A stretch of 64,000 bases of DNA, from positions 558,001-622,000 of the forward strand of contig NZ_AP014946.1 of assembly GCF_002355335.1 (NCBI RefSeq), in the 5' to 3' direction. Numbering within the stretch: the first letter of the stretch is position 1; the number at the start of each line of letters is the position of its first letter. The notes below the pieces were generated by a model. It saw only the letters and a program-made list of their open reading frames with translations. It made no database searches and was not told the DNA's origin. The position numbers and the translations under genes were made by a program. Positions 42,144-51,303 of this stretch are shown one piece after another. The DNA is from Variibacter gotjawalensis (lineage in GTDB: Bacteria; Pseudomonadota; Alphaproteobacteria; Rhizobiales; Xanthobacteraceae).

Positions 42144-43816
42144 CGCGACGCCATGTGGCGCGCCGCGATGTAACCGAACGTCATCGCCGGACCGAGCGTG
42201 ATGCCGCCGCCCGGATAATTTCCGCCCATGATGCTCGCCGCATCGTTGCCTGCGGCGTAGAGGCCCGGGATCGCGCGGCCCTCGTCGTCGAGCACGCGCG
42301 CATCGCCATCGGTGCGCAGTCCCGCGAACGTGCCGAGATCGCCGACCACGACCTCGACCGCGTAGTAAGGCGCTTGAGCGATCGGCGCGAGGCACGGATT
42401 CGGCTTCGTATCGGGATCACCGTTGAAGCGATTGTAGGCCGTCGAGCCCTTGCCGAACGCGCGGTCTTCGCCCTGCGTCATATCGCGATTCCACTCCGCG
42501 AGCGTCGCTTCGAGATTGGCCGCATCGATGCCGGCATTCTTCGCCAGCTCCGCGACAGTGTTGCCCGTCTTGAGATAACCGGAGCGAATATTCGGCCCGA
42601 CCGGCACCGGGAACGGCTTGACGAAGCCAAGGCCGAACCGTTGCAGGAACGGCTTATCGACCACGAGAAATGCGCGCTTCTCTCCGGCCTTGAACAAGGC
42701 CTGGCAGAAGTCGTGATACGAATTCGCCTCGTTGACGAAGCGCTTGCCGGTCGCCAACACCGCGATCAAACCGGGCTTCGCGCGATCGATGAAATGCGGG
42801 AACACGCCGAACGCGCCGCCGCGCCGTGGCACGCGCGACACCGGCACCCACGCGGCTGCGTTCGGATAATCTTGCGCAACCGCCGCGCCGATACCTTCAC
42901 CCAGCCGCAGACCGTCGCCCGTATTGCCTTCCGGCGCGGGCGAGAAATGTCCGGCATTGTCCGCGTCGTGCGGAAACATTTTTCGCCGGCGTTCTTTGTC
43001 TTGCGGAAATCCGCCGGCCGCGAGCACGACGCCGCGCGCGGTGCGCACCTCGACCTCGGTATTGTTCTCGACGATCGCGCCTTTGACCGCACCGTCTTCG
43101 CGGATCAAACGCGTCACCGGCGCATCGGTCCACACCGTGACGCCGAGATCGAGAGCCGAGCGAAACAGCCGCGCCGCGAGCGCATTGCCGTTCGTCAGCA
43201 ACATGCCGCGCTGATAGAGCGCAAGATCGCGCGCGTGCCCGGCGAGACGCTTTGCGACATACGCCATCGACGCGACCGAGCGCGTCACGTTGAAGAAATG
43301 CTTCAGCTCCGGACCGGAGCCGATCATCAGGCCGACGAACGTGAGCTCCGGCAACGGCGGACGCAGCCGCTTGAGTTCGTCGCCGAGCTCCTGCCCGCGA
43401 AACGCCTGCGCCTTGATCGAGCGCCCGCCGGGGCGGCCGCCCGGCGCATCCGGGTGATAGTCGGAAAATGCGGACGCCGCCTCGAATTTCACGGCCGTCT
43501 TCGTCTCGAAGAAGTCGATCGCCTCCGGGCCGGCAGCCAAAAAAGCATCGACGGTCGCGGCATTGAATTGATTGCCGGCCTCATGACGCAAATACGTCCG
43601 CGCCGACTCGACCGAGTCATCCAAGATGCCGTCGCGGCGCGAGACCGGATTGTTCGGCACCCAGAGAAAGCCACCGGACAGCGCGGTCGTCCCGCCGACA
43701 TAGACGGCCTTCTCGGCGACGATGACCTTCAGTCCGCGCGCCGCTGCCGCGACTGCCGCCGCCAGCCCACCGGCTCCGGACCCAACCACCAGCACATCGC
43801 ATTCGACCTTGTCCAT
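42140..43816 (-). CDS. FAD-dependent oxidoreductase, 3-ketosteroid-dehydrogenase/fumarate-reductase-like
   Basis: The 558-residue product has the FAD site CDVLVVGSGAGGLAAAVAAA at the N terminus, then VYVGGTTALSGGFLWVPNNP and the C-terminal NYPGGGITLGPAMTFGYIAA near residue 535. The TTALSGG and PGGGITLG segments match the KstD/flavocytochrome c group, which inserts or reduces C=C bonds next to a carbonyl. The substrate is unknown. The gene is convergent with the iron permease, with stops overlapping by 4 bases. Confidence 0.88.
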   Translation of the reverse strand: MDKVECDVLVVGSGAGGLAAAVAAAARGLKVIVAEKAVYVGGTTALSGGFLWVPNNPVSRRDGILDDSVESARTYLRHEAGNQFNAATVDAFLAAGPEAIDFFETKTAVKFEAASAFSDYHPDAPGGRPGGRSIKAQAFRGQELGDELKRLRPPLPELTFVGLMIGSGPELKHFFNVTRSVASMAYVAKRLAGHARDLALYQRGMLLTNGNALAARLFRSALDLGVTVWTDAPVTRLIREDGAVKGAIVENNTEVEVRTARGVVLAAGGFPQDKERRRKMFPHDADNAGHFSPAPEGNTGDGLRLGEGIGAAVAQDYPNAAAWVPVSRVPRRGGAFGVFPHFIDRAKPGLIAVLATGKRFVNEANSYHDFCQALFKAGEKRAFLVVDKPFLQRFGLGFVKPFPVPVGPNIRSGYLKTGNTVAELAKNAGIDAANLEATLAEWNRDMTQGEDRAFGKGSTAYNRFNGDPDTKPNPCLAPIAQAPYYAVEVVVGDLGTFAGLRTDGDARVLDDEGRAIPGLYAAGNDAASIMGGNYPGGGITLGPAMTFGYIAARHMASR

Positions 43817-43919
43817 GCGCCGGATAGAAAAGGAAAGCGCACACGAAAGTCCACCCCCGCCGCGCGCTTGACTGCGCTTCGCGAGTTTCCGATGGCTACG
43901 TCAACAAAAGGAGACGACC

Positions 43920-44606
43920 ATGACCGAGCCCATCCGGGTTCTTTGCACGATGGGCCTCGCCGGAGTGATGAACGATCTCATCCCGCGCTTCGAGAAAGAC
44001 GCCGGCCACAAGGTTGATGCCGTGTTCAAACCAGCCAACATGCTCGTCGTCGATATCGCGAGTGGCGCGCCGTTCGACATCGCGATGCTGACCGCGAAGC
44101 TGCTCGACGACGAAATCGCACGCGGTACAGTCGTCGGCTCGCGCCTCGACGTTGCGCGCTCCTGCGTCGGCGTCACGGTCGCGCCAGGCGCGCCGCTGCC
44201 GGACATCTCCACCGTTGAAGCCTTCAAGAAGACACTGCTCGCCGTGCGCTCGATCATCTTCACGGCGCAGGGCGCGAGCGGACAGTATTTCGCCTCGTTG
44301 CTGCCGCGCCTCGGCATCGAGAAGGAAATTCGCGCGAAGGCACTGATCCCGGATGGCGGCCTCGTCGCACAAGCCGTGATGCGCGGCGAAGCCGAGCTCG
44401 GCATTCAACAGGTCAGCGAGATTCTGGCCGTGCCGGGCTCCGTGTTGGTCGGGCCGATCCCGGCCGATATCCAGAACTACACGACGTTCTCGGCAGGCCT
44501 TGCCGCAAAGGCGCAGAACGTCGCCGGCGCAAAAGCCCTGCTCGCACGCCTCGCCGATGCCGACACTGCCGCGATTGCGCGGTCGAAGGGCATGGAGACG
44601 TTTTGA
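43920..44606 (+). CDS. ModA-like substrate-binding protein without signal peptide
   Basis: The 228-residue product has the extracellular solute-binding fold of the molybdate/tungstate type (IRVLCTMGLAGVMNDLIPRF, ASGAPFDIAMLTAKLLDDEI, SGQYFASLLPRLGIEKE, GGLVAQAVMRGEAELGIQQV). It starts directly with MTEPIRVLCT, so no signal peptide is visible, and no upstream in-frame start supplies one. Proteins of this type are common in Bradyrhizobium relatives and their ligand is uncertain. AGGAG precedes ATG 43920. No modB or modC lies near. Confidence 0.82.
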   Translation: MTEPIRVLCTMGLAGVMNDLIPRFEKDAGHKVDAVFKPANMLVVDIASGAPFDIAMLTAKLLDDEIARGTVVGSRLDVARSCVGVTVAPGAPLPDISTVEAFKKTLLAVRSIIFTAQGASGQYFASLLPRLGIEKEIRAKALIPDGGLVAQAVMRGEAELGIQQVSEILAVPGSVLVGPIPADIQNYTTFSAGLAAKAQNVAGAKALLARLADADTAAIARSKGMETF

Positions 44607-44642
44607 GTGGGAGCTCGGTAGCCGCAGCTATCGAACTCTAAC

Positions 44643-44780
44643 CCGTCATCCTGAGGAGCGCTGGGTCGGCAAAGCCGGCGTCAGCGCGTCTCGAAGGACG
44701 ACGGCCCGAGTATCCCGGACCGCAGCGCCCGGGCCGTCGTGGTTCGAGACGCACGCTTCGCGTGCTCCTCACCATGACGG
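44643..44780. repeat. REP-like inverted repeat (CGTCATCCTGAGGAG class)
   Basis: The element starts CCGTCATCCTGAGGAGCGC and ends GTGCTCCTCACCATGACGG, an inverted pair, with an inner GACGGCCC/GGGCCGTC palindrome. It shares CCTGAGGAG and GTCTCGAAGGA with the repeat at 61671-61813. Confidence 0.75.
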
Positions 44781-44795
44781 ATTAAGTGCAGAGAC

Positions 44796-45797
44796 CTACT
44801 GCTTCTCCGCCGGCGGCAGCTCCGCCGGGTCGACGATGTAATTCGTATTGCAGAATTCGCACGTCACCGAGATTTTTCCATTCTCGACCATGTGGTCGCG
44901 ATCGTCCTGACTGAACCGCGACAGCATGTCGGTGATGCGATCCTGCGAGCACGAACACTGCGCGCGCACTTCCTGGTTCTCGAACACGCGCACGCCGCGT
45001 TCGTGAAACAGCCGGAAGAGCAGCCGCTCGTGCGACAGCGCCGGATCTATCAGCTCGATCGGCTCCACGGTTTCGACGAGGGCTTGCGCTTCCGCCCAGC
45101 TGTCGTCTTCCTTCATCTCAGGCACAACGGCGCCCGCCGGCGCGTCACCCGGATCGAAATCACGTTGGCGCGCGCGCAGTTCCGACTTCGGCAGGAACTG
45201 CACCATCATGCCGCCCGCCCGCCAGCGCCGGCGCATGCCGCCGTCCTCGGCGCGAAAATCCTCCGCCACCGCAAGACGCAGACGCGTCGGAATCTGCTCC
45301 GAACGATAGAAGTATTCATGCGCGGCGGCTTGCAGATCGCCCGCGATCTCGACGAGCCCTTGATAGCGGCTGGTGTTGCTGCCCTGGTCGATCGTCATCG
45401 CCATATGGCCACGGCCAAGCAAGGCAGCCGCTTCGCCACCTTTCGCCGCGATCTGCTCGCCGATCTTTTCCTTGTCGAAGCGCGCGCACGCCCGCACATC
45501 GCCGGGCGCGCGATAGTCGACGACCAGCATCGGCACGATGCCGTCGGTCTGCGTCTGCAGGATGAAGCGGCCCTCGATCTTCAACGCCGTGCCGAGCAAT
45601 GTGCCGAGCACAATCGCCTCGCCGAGCAGCTTCGACACCGGCTCCGGGTATTCGTGCTTGCGCAGGATTTCATCGACCATCGGCCCGAGCCGCACGACGC
45701 GGCCGCGCACGTCGAGCGCGTCGACCTGGAACGGCAAAACGGTGTCGTCGATTGCGACAGCATCGGGTGTGCGCATCGGAACAGCGGATTCAGTCAT
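44796..45797 (-). CDS. hslO: Redox-regulated chaperone Hsp33
   Basis: The 333-residue cytosolic holdase is switched on by oxidation of a zinc center. The four ligands are present as VRAQCSCSQDRI and VTCEFCNTNY near residues 280-320, together with the N-terminal domain GRVVRLGPMVDEILRKHEYP and ALKIEGRFILQTQTDG. ATG 45797 is chosen; an upstream codon at 45830 adds an unrelated tail. It is third in the conserved order argD-argF-hslO. Confidence 0.95.
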   Translation of the reverse strand: MTESAVPMRTPDAVAIDDTVLPFQVDALDVRGRVVRLGPMVDEILRKHEYPEPVSKLLGEAIVLGTLLGTALKIEGRFILQTQTDGIVPMLVVDYRAPGDVRACARFDKEKIGEQIAAKGGEAAALLGRGHMAMTIDQGSNTSRYQGLVEIAGDLQAAAHEYFYRSEQIPTRLRLAVAEDFRAEDGGMRRRWRAGGMMVQFLPKSELRARQRDFDPGDAPAGAVVPEMKEDDSWAEAQALVETVEPIELIDPALSHERLLFRLFHERGVRVFENQEVRAQCSCSQDRITDMLSRFSQDDRDHMVENGKISVTCEFCNTNYIVDPAELPPAEKQ

Positions 45798-45834
45798 CAC
45801 GCAATCTCGCAAACTGGCCGCAAACGACACCGTT

Positions 45835-45970
45835 GGTCATTCCGGGGCGCAGCTCGCGCAGCGAGCGCGAGCCCGGAATCCATAACCCCCGCAGGGACTA
45901 TGGATCCCGGACAGCCGCCGCTCGCTGCGCGAGCGGTTCGCAGAGCGAACCCTGCGGCTTCCGGGATGAC
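45835..45970. repeat. REP-like inverted repeat (GGTCATTCCGGG class)
   Basis: GGTCATTCCGGGGCGC, GCGAGCCCGGAATCCAT, then TATGGATCCCGG and a closing TTCCGGGATGAC. It is the same class as 7044-7172. It fills the gap between argF and hslO, where it may affect read-through or mRNA ends. Confidence 0.75.
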
Positions 45971-46007
45971 GCGGAGCTTTTGGCAGCCGCTAGAGTTGAA
46001 TAACGCC

Positions 46008-46931
46008 TCAGGCGTTATCGAGGCACCACGCCAGAATGCCCTTCTGGGCATGCAGACGGTTCTCGGCCTCGTCGAACACCACCGACTGCGGGCCGTCGAT
46101 CACCTCGTCGGTAACCTCCTCGCCCCGGTGTGCCGGTAGGCAATGCATGAATATGGCGTCTCGATCGGCTTTTTCCATAAGCCGCTCATTCACCTGGTAC
46201 GGCTTCAGCAGATTGTGCCGCCGCTCGCTTTCCTTGTCGCCCATCGACACCCAGGTATCCGTGATAACGCAATGCGCGCCCTTCACGGCCGCCTCCGCGT
46301 CGGTGCCGACCGTGATGCGGGCGCCGGACTGCTTAATCCAGTCCATCGTCTTCTTCTTCGGTGCCAATTCCGGCGGGGTCGCGATGTTCAGCGCGAAATC
46401 GAAGCTCTTCGCCGCGTGGATCCACGAGGCCAGCACGTTGTTGTCGTCGCCCGTCCAGGCGACCGTCGTGCCCTTGATCGGGCCCCGGTGCTCCTCGAAG
46501 GTCATCACGTCGGCCATCACCTGGCAGGGATGCGTCAGACGGGTGAGGCCGTTGATCACCGGAACGGTCGCGTTGCGCGCAAGCTCCAGCAGCGCCTCAT
46601 GATCGAGGATGCGTATCATGATGATGTCGACGTAGCGCGAGAGCACGCGCGCCGTATCGCCGATGGTTTCACCGCGGCCGAGCTGCATCTCGGCACCGGT
46701 CAACATCAGGGCTTCGCCGCCGAGCTGGCGCATTCCGACATCGAACGACACACGCGTGCGCGTCGACGGCTTGTCGAACACCATCGCGAGCGTTTTGTTC
46801 TCGAGCGGGCGCGCGGCCTTGGCGCGATCCTGCTTCCACTCAGCCTTGATATCGCGGCTCAGTTTGAGGATGCGCCGCAATTCGTCGGTCGAAACGTCGG
46901 TGAGATCGAGAAAATGCCGAACCTTTGACAA
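46008..46931 (-). CDS. argF: Ornithine carbamoyltransferase
   Basis: This enzyme makes citrulline from ornithine and carbamoyl phosphate in arginine synthesis. The 307-residue product has the carbamoyl-phosphate motif [10 protein letters not shown] near residue 55, THPCQVMAD, and the ornithine-site motif [11 protein letters not shown] near residue 270. Length is normal. The start is TTG 46931 ([14 protein letters not shown]), with GAGG 12 bases upstream; no ATG fits. It lies 10 bases after argD. Confidence 0.96.
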   Translation of the reverse strand: MSKVRHFLDLTDVSTDELRRILKLSRDIKAEWKQDRAKAARPLENKTLAMVFDKPSTRTRVSFDVGMRQLGGEALMLTGAEMQLGRGETIGDTARVLSRYVDIIMIRILDHEALLELARNATVPVINGLTRLTHPCQVMADVMTFEEHRGPIKGTTVAWTGDDNNVLASWIHAAKSFDFALNIATPPELAPKKKTMDWIKQSGARITVGTDAEAAVKGAHCVITDTWVSMGDKESERRHNLLKPYQVNERLMEKADRDAIFMHCLPAHRGEEVTDEVIDGPQSVVFDEAENRLHAQKGILAWCLDNA

Positions 46932-46941
46932 TGAAAACGCC

Positions 46942-48153
46942 TCACGCAGTAGCGCGCGCTGACTGGGTCAGCGACTGCTCGATCCGCGTCGCCGCGCGAT
47001 CGATTTTCTGGACCGCTTCGGCGATCTCTTCTTCCGAAATGATGAGTGGCGGCAGCAAGCGGACGACATTCTCGCCGGCCGCGACCGTGATCATGCCCTC
47101 GGCGCGCAGTGCATCGACGAGTTCGCCGACCGGCAACTCGGCTTTGAGGCCGATCAGCAGGCCTTCGCCGCGCACTTCCGAGATGATCGACGGGTGCCGG
47201 TCCTTGATCTCGGCAAGGCGCTGGCGCAGCAGCACCGATTTCCGGCGCACGCTGTCCATGAAGCCGGGCTCGAGCACGACGTCGAGCACGGCATTGCCGC
47301 ACGCCATCGCCAGCGGATTGCCGCCGTAGGTCGAGCCGTGCGTGCCGGCCGTCATGCCCTTCGCGGCTTCCGCTGTCGCAAGACAAGCACCGAGCGGGAA
47401 CCCGCCACCGATCGCTTTGGCGATCGCCATGATGTCCGGCGTGATGCCGGAGCGCATGTAGGCGAAGAGTTCGCCCGTGCGGCCGACGCCGGTCTGCACT
47501 TCGTCGAGGATCAGCAGCAGGCCGCGCTGATCGCACAATTCGCGCAGTGCCTTGATGAAACTGGTCGAGATGACGCGCACGCCACCTTCGCCTTGTACCG
47601 GCTCGATCAGGATCGATCCGGTTTCCGGCGTGATCGCGGCTTTCACGGCCTCGATATCGCCCGGCGCGATCTGGTCGAAGCCTTCGACCGGCGGACCGAA
47701 CCCTTCGAGATATTTCTTATTGCCGCCGGCCGCGATGGTGCCGAGCGTCCGCCCGTGGAACGCGCCTTCGAACGTGATCGTCCGATAGCGCTCCGGATGG
47801 CCGATGACGGCTTGGTACTTGCGCGCCATCTTGATCGAGCATTCGAGCGCCTCGGCGCCCGAATTGGTAAAGAAGACCTGGTCCGCGAAAGTCGCCTCGC
47901 ACAACCGGTCGGCCAGCTTCTCGCCGCCCGGAATGCGGTAGAGGTTCGACGTGTGCCAGACCTTTTGCGCCTGCTCGGTCAATGCCTTGACGAGATGCGG
48001 ATGCGCATGGCCGAGCGCATTCACGGCAACGCCGGACGTGAAATCCATAAAGCGCTCGCCGGTCGTCGACTCCAGCCAGATGCCTTCGCCACGCTCGAAT
48101 GACATCTCGACGCGAGCGTAAGTCGGCAGGATATGGGACGCGGCGGCAGCCAT
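46942..48153 (-). CDS. argD: Acetylornithine aminotransferase
   Basis: This PLP enzyme of arginine synthesis may also serve in lysine synthesis. The 403-residue product has the substrate region [20 protein letters not shown], the cofactor-Asp motif [20 protein letters not shown] and the Schiff-base Lys in [14 protein letters not shown]. It leads the argD-argF-hslO operon. Its 5-prime leader holds a strong hairpin at 48228-48254. Confidence 0.95.
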   Translation of the reverse strand: MAAAASHILPTYARVEMSFERGEGIWLESTTGERFMDFTSGVAVNALGHAHPHLVKALTEQAQKVWHTSNLYRIPGGEKLADRLCEATFADQVFFTNSGAEALECSIKMARKYQAVIGHPERYRTITFEGAFHGRTLGTIAAGGNKKYLEGFGPPVEGFDQIAPGDIEAVKAAITPETGSILIEPVQGEGGVRVISTSFIKALRELCDQRGLLLILDEVQTGVGRTGELFAYMRSGITPDIMAIAKAIGGGFPLGACLATAEAAKGMTAGTHGSTYGGNPLAMACGNAVLDVVLEPGFMDSVRRKSVLLRQRLAEIKDRHPSIISEVRGEGLLIGLKAELPVGELVDALRAEGMITVAAGENVVRLLPPLIISEEEIAEAVQKIDRAATRIEQSLTQSARATA

Positions 48154-48227
48154 GGCGCAAGATCCTTCTGGTGTTTCCGATCCGCGAACCGCTCACGCAT
48201 ACGCGTGAACGCTGTCCAGAAATGCAA

Positions 48228-48254
48228 CGTGCCGCCTCGCGGAGGGGCGGCACG
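48228..48254 (-). promoter_or_regulatory. Hairpin in the argD leader
   Basis: CGTGCCGCC (48228-48236) and GGCGGCACG (48246-48254) form a perfect 9-bp stem about 75 bases upstream of the argD start. There is no T-run on the minus strand after it. It might be a leader structure. The gap 48154-48591 otherwise holds only the gcrA upstream sites. Confidence 0.45.
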
Positions 48255-48386
48255 ACGCGGATATTTTATGGCGATGTGGCCCTGCGGTCAACCGCATGTC
48301 AGCAGCCGCGCGAGGTGTGCCGAGAAAGCACAATCCACAACATCGCTACCGTAAAACCGACATTATGCGGGGAAAAATAGAACCCG

Positions 48387-48541
48387 GATTCCGCGGACTC
48401 TTGCGCCCGAGTCAGCGGCTATTGTAGCGTCAAAAACAAGGACGGGTACGAGATTTCGTGCGGCGGACCGTCTCCAGAGTACCATAGGTATGGGTTCCGA
48501 GAGCCACGGCGTAAACATTGCCGGGGACCGCTATGGGATTC
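48387..48541 (+). promoter_or_regulatory. GANTC (CcrM methylation) sites upstream of gcrA
   Basis: GATTC at 48387-48391, GACTC at 48396-48400 and GAGTC at 48409-48413 lie within 27 bases, and another GATTC is at 48537-48541. GANTC is the CcrM target and GcrA binds such methylated sites with sigma-70, so methylation-dependent autocontrol is plausible. Confidence 0.6.
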
Positions 48542-48591
48542 TGACTACGAGACTTTTCGCCGCGCACCCCGGAAGATGCGAGGTAAGAACA

Positions 48592-49104
48592 ATGACGTGG
48601 GTATGGACTGACGAGCGGGTCGAGACCCTTCGAAAACTCTGGACGGACGGATTGTCTGCCAGCCAGATCGCCGGCGAACTCGGCGGCATCACACGCAACG
48701 CGGTCATCGGCAAGGTGCACCGGCTCGGCCTCTCGGGCCGCGCCAAGGCACCGTCGACGGCCGCGCCGCGCCAGCGCAAGCCCCGGGCAGCCGCGCAATA
48801 CGCGCCGCGTGCGCCGCGCCCGGCGATGCGCGGCAACACCGCGCTGGCCCAGCCGGCTTACGCCTATCTGGACTACGAGGCGGAGCCCGAGCAGGACCCG
48901 ATCACGGACAACATCATCCCGATGGGGCAGCGTTGCTCGATCGTCGAGCTGACCGAGGCAACCTGCCGTTGGCCGATCGGCGATCCGGGTTCGGCGGACT
49001 TTTACTTCTGCGGCGGCAAGACGGTCGCAAACCATCCGTACTGCGCTCACCATTGCCGCATGGCCTATCAACCCGTGCAGGATCGCCGCCGCGCCCGCCG
49101 CTAA
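48592..49104 (+). CDS. gcrA: Cell-cycle regulator GcrA
   Basis: The 170-residue protein has the diagnostic N terminus MTWVWTDERVETLRKLWTDG with the HTH LSASQIAGELGGITRNAVIG and HRLGLSGRAKAP. An Ala/Pro/Arg linker and the C-terminal sigma-interacting domain (GQRCSIVELTEATCRWPIGD, then FYFCGGKTVANHPYCAHHCR) follow. GcrA activates cell-division genes by binding sigma-70 holoenzyme at N6-methylated GANTC promoters. ATG 48592 is the family start; the upstream in-frame codon at 48490 is not conserved. GAGG precedes it and a terminator follows. Confidence 0.96.
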   Translation: MTWVWTDERVETLRKLWTDGLSASQIAGELGGITRNAVIGKVHRLGLSGRAKAPSTAAPRQRKPRAAAQYAPRAPRPAMRGNTALAQPAYAYLDYEAEPEQDPITDNIIPMGQRCSIVELTEATCRWPIGDPGSADFYFCGGKTVANHPYCAHHCRMAYQPVQDRRRARR

Positions 49105-49127
49105 GCGACCGCACACGCGAATACGAC

Positions 49128-49159
49128 AAGGCCCCGGTTTGACCGGGGCCTTTGTTTTT
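49128..49159 (+). terminator. Rho-independent terminator of gcrA
   Basis: AAGGCCCCGG (49128-49137) pairs perfectly with CCGGGGCCTT (49143-49152) around TTTGA and is followed by TGTTTTT. It stands 24 bases after the gcrA stop. Confidence 0.88.
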
Positions 49160-49189
49160 GGTCTCTGCGCTTTGGCCAGGACCATTGCC

Positions 49190-49828
49190 ATGTTCGATCA
49201 AGCCACGCTCAACAGCCTTTTCATCGTCTATTCGGTTTACGTGATTGCGGCCGGCAGCCCCGGCCCCAGCAGCATCGCGATCATGAGCATCGCAATGCAT
49301 ACGGGACGCACCGCAGCGCTTGCTTTCGCGGCCGGCGTGATGACAGGCTCGATCTTCTGGGGCTCGCTCGCCGCGACCGGAATCTCGGCTGTACTCGCGA
49401 CATACGCGCACGCGATCACGCTGATCAAGATCGCGGGCGGCGCTTACCTGCTCTGGCTCGCCTGGAAATCCGCCCGCGCGGCCATGCGCCCTGACGCGGC
49501 ACCGAGCGCCGACACCATCGCGCCGCGCAGTCTGCGCAAGCAGTATGTGCTTGGGCTGATGATGCATCTCACCAACCCGAAATCGATCCTCGCTTGGCTC
49601 GCCATCATGGCGCTGGGCCTGGGCGGAAACGCCCAAACGGGGACGACAGCGCTTGCCATCATCGGCGGCTGCGCCGTGCTGGGTGTCGTGATCTTCGGCG
49701 GCTATGCGCTGCTGTTCTCCACGGCACCGATGGTACGCGTTTACGCCCGCGCGCGTCGCTGGATCGAAGCGACGCTTGCAGCCGTCTTCGCCTATGCGGG
49801 GATCAGGTTGCTGCTCCTGCGAACTTAA
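49190..49828 (+). CDS. LysE family amino-acid exporter
   Basis: The 212-residue membrane protein has the LysE/RhtB pattern: IVYSVYVIAAGSPGPSSIAI at residues 11-30, FAAGVMTGSIFWGSLAATG, and the central GLMMHLTNPKSILAWLAIMA. About six helices are visible. It exports an amino acid or similar metabolite, not identifiable by sequence. ATG 49190 with AGGA upstream is the start; the open frame extends back into the gcrA terminator and is not coding. It is convergent with phoB, 16 bases apart. Confidence 0.9.
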   Translation: MFDQATLNSLFIVYSVYVIAAGSPGPSSIAIMSIAMHTGRTAALAFAAGVMTGSIFWGSLAATGISAVLATYAHAITLIKIAGGAYLLWLAWKSARAAMRPDAAPSADTIAPRSLRKQYVLGLMMHLTNPKSILAWLAIMALGLGGNAQTGTTALAIIGGCAVLGVVIFGGYALLFSTAPMVRVYARARRWIEATLAAVFAYAGIRLLLLRT

Positions 49829-49844
49829 TCGCAGAAGCGCGCCC

Positions 49845-50558
49845 TTACGACGCGCGCTCGACAGCCTTGCCGAACCGCTCGTCGAACGAATAGCCGGAAC
49901 CGCGCACCGTACGGATCGGGTCGCTGTTGCGGCCGCGATTGAGGATTTTCCGCAGGCGGCCGATGTGAACGTCGACCGTACGCTCGTCGATATAGATGTC
50001 GCGGCCCCAGACACCGTCGAGCAACTGCTCGCGCGAATAGACGCGGCCAGGGCTCTGCATAAAGAACTCGAGCAACCGGAACTCGGTCGGCCCAAGCTGC
50101 AGTTCGCGCCCGTTGCGGAATACGCGACGGCGCTCGCGGTCGAGTTCGAGATCGCCGGCCGACAGCATGTTGGCGACGCGTTCCGGACGCGTCCGCCGTA
50201 GCAGCGCCTGCACGCGGGCGACCAGCTCCGGCACCGAGAACGGCTTGACGATGTAATCGTCCGCGCCGGTATCGAGACCACGCAGACGCTCGGACTCTTC
50301 GCCGCGCGCCGTCAGCATAATGATCGGCAGACGGTCCGTTTCGGGCCGTGCGCGCAAGCGGCGGCACAGCTCGATGCCGGAAAGGCCCGGAAGCATCCAA
50401 TCGAGAAGGACGAGATCCGGCAGGCTTTCCTTGAGCCTTACTTCTGCTTCGTCGCCGTGGCCGACCGCGTCAACCTCGAAGCCCTCGGCCTCGAGATTGT
50501 AGCGGAGCAGCATCGTCAACGGTTCTTCGTCTTCGACGATGAGGATGCGAGCCTTCAT
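49845..50558 (-). CDS. phoB: Phosphate regulon response regulator PhoB
   Basis: The 237-residue OmpR-family regulator has the receiver pocket ILIVEDEEPLTMLLRYNLEA, phosphoacceptor Asp in LVLLDWMLPGLSGIEL, Lys in YIVKPFSVPELVAR and the winged-helix domain LELDRERRRVFRNGRELQLG to TVDVHIGRLRKILNRG. It activates Pho-box promoters under phosphate limitation. ATG 50558 is preferred over GTG 50564 (GGGGTG upstream). It is the last gene of the pst-phoU-phoB run, 2 bases after phoU. Confidence 0.96.
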   Translation of the reverse strand: MKARILIVEDEEPLTMLLRYNLEAEGFEVDAVGHGDEAEVRLKESLPDLVLLDWMLPGLSGIELCRRLRARPETDRLPIIMLTARGEESERLRGLDTGADDYIVKPFSVPELVARVQALLRRTRPERVANMLSAGDLELDRERRRVFRNGRELQLGPTEFRLLEFFMQSPGRVYSREQLLDGVWGRDIYIDERTVDVHIGRLRKILNRGRNSDPIRTVRGSGYSFDERFGKAVERAS

Positions 50559-50560
50559 GT

Positions 50561-51274
50561 TCACCCCGGATACGGGACCGTCGTCGTGCTGGTGAAGTCA
50601 CCCTTCGGACGCTCGTCCGAAAGTGTCTTACCCTCCACCATGTAGTGCACGGTCTCGGCGATGTTCGTCGCATGGTCGCCCATGCGCTCGATGTTCTTGG
50701 CGCAGAAGAGAAGATGCGTGCAGAACGTGATGTTGCGCGGATCTTCCATCATGTAGGTCAGCAATTCGCGGAACAGCGAGTTGTTGACCGCGTCGATCGC
50801 TTCGTCGCCCCGCCAGACGCGCAGCGCCTGTTCGGTGTCGCGGCGCGCGAACGCGTCGAGCACGTCTTTAAGCGCCGCGAGAACGAGTTCGCTCATGCTC
50901 TCGACACCGCGCATGACGGTCGGGTAGCGGAACTCACGGCCGAGCGCGACGACGCGCTTGGCGATATTCTTCGCAAGATCGCCGATCCGCTCGAGATCGT
51001 TCGATACGCGCAGCGCACCGATGATCTCGCGCAGGTCCGTCGCCATCGGCTGGCGGCGCGCGATCGTGAGCACGGCTTTCTCTTCGAGCTCGCGCTGCAG
51101 AGCGTCAAGCGTCGCATCCGACGACACGACTCGCTGCGCCAGAACGACGTCGCGGGTGTTGAGCGCGTCGACCGCGTCGGCGATCTGCTGTTCCGCAATG
51201 CCGCCCATTTCGACGACCAGACGCTGCAATTCCTGCAGGTCGACGTCGAAGGCCTTCATCGTGTGTTCTGTCAT
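50561..51274 (-). CDS. phoU: Phosphate signalling protein PhoU
   Basis: The 237-residue cytosolic protein has two PhoU three-helix repeats: LVVEMGGIAEQQIADAVDAL to NDLERIGDLAKNIAKRVVAL, and LAALKDVLDAFARRDTEQAL to CAKNIERMGDHATNIAETVH. The metal-cluster motif E/DxxxD (ERIGD, ERMGD) is present twice. It couples PstSCAB to PhoR and limits phosphate uptake. ATG 51274 (MTEHTMKAF) with GGGG upstream is preferred over an ATG overlapping the pstB stop. Confidence 0.96.
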   Translation of the reverse strand: MTEHTMKAFDVDLQELQRLVVEMGGIAEQQIADAVDALNTRDVVLAQRVVSSDATLDALQRELEEKAVLTIARRQPMATDLREIIGALRVSNDLERIGDLAKNIAKRVVALGREFRYPTVMRGVESMSELVLAALKDVLDAFARRDTEQALRVWRGDEAIDAVNNSLFRELLTYMMEDPRNITFCTHLLFCAKNIERMGDHATNIAETVHYMVEGKTLSDERPKGDFTSTTTVPYPG

Positions 51275-51303
51275 CGTCGCGTTCCCCGGCAGGTTGGTCG
51301 GGC

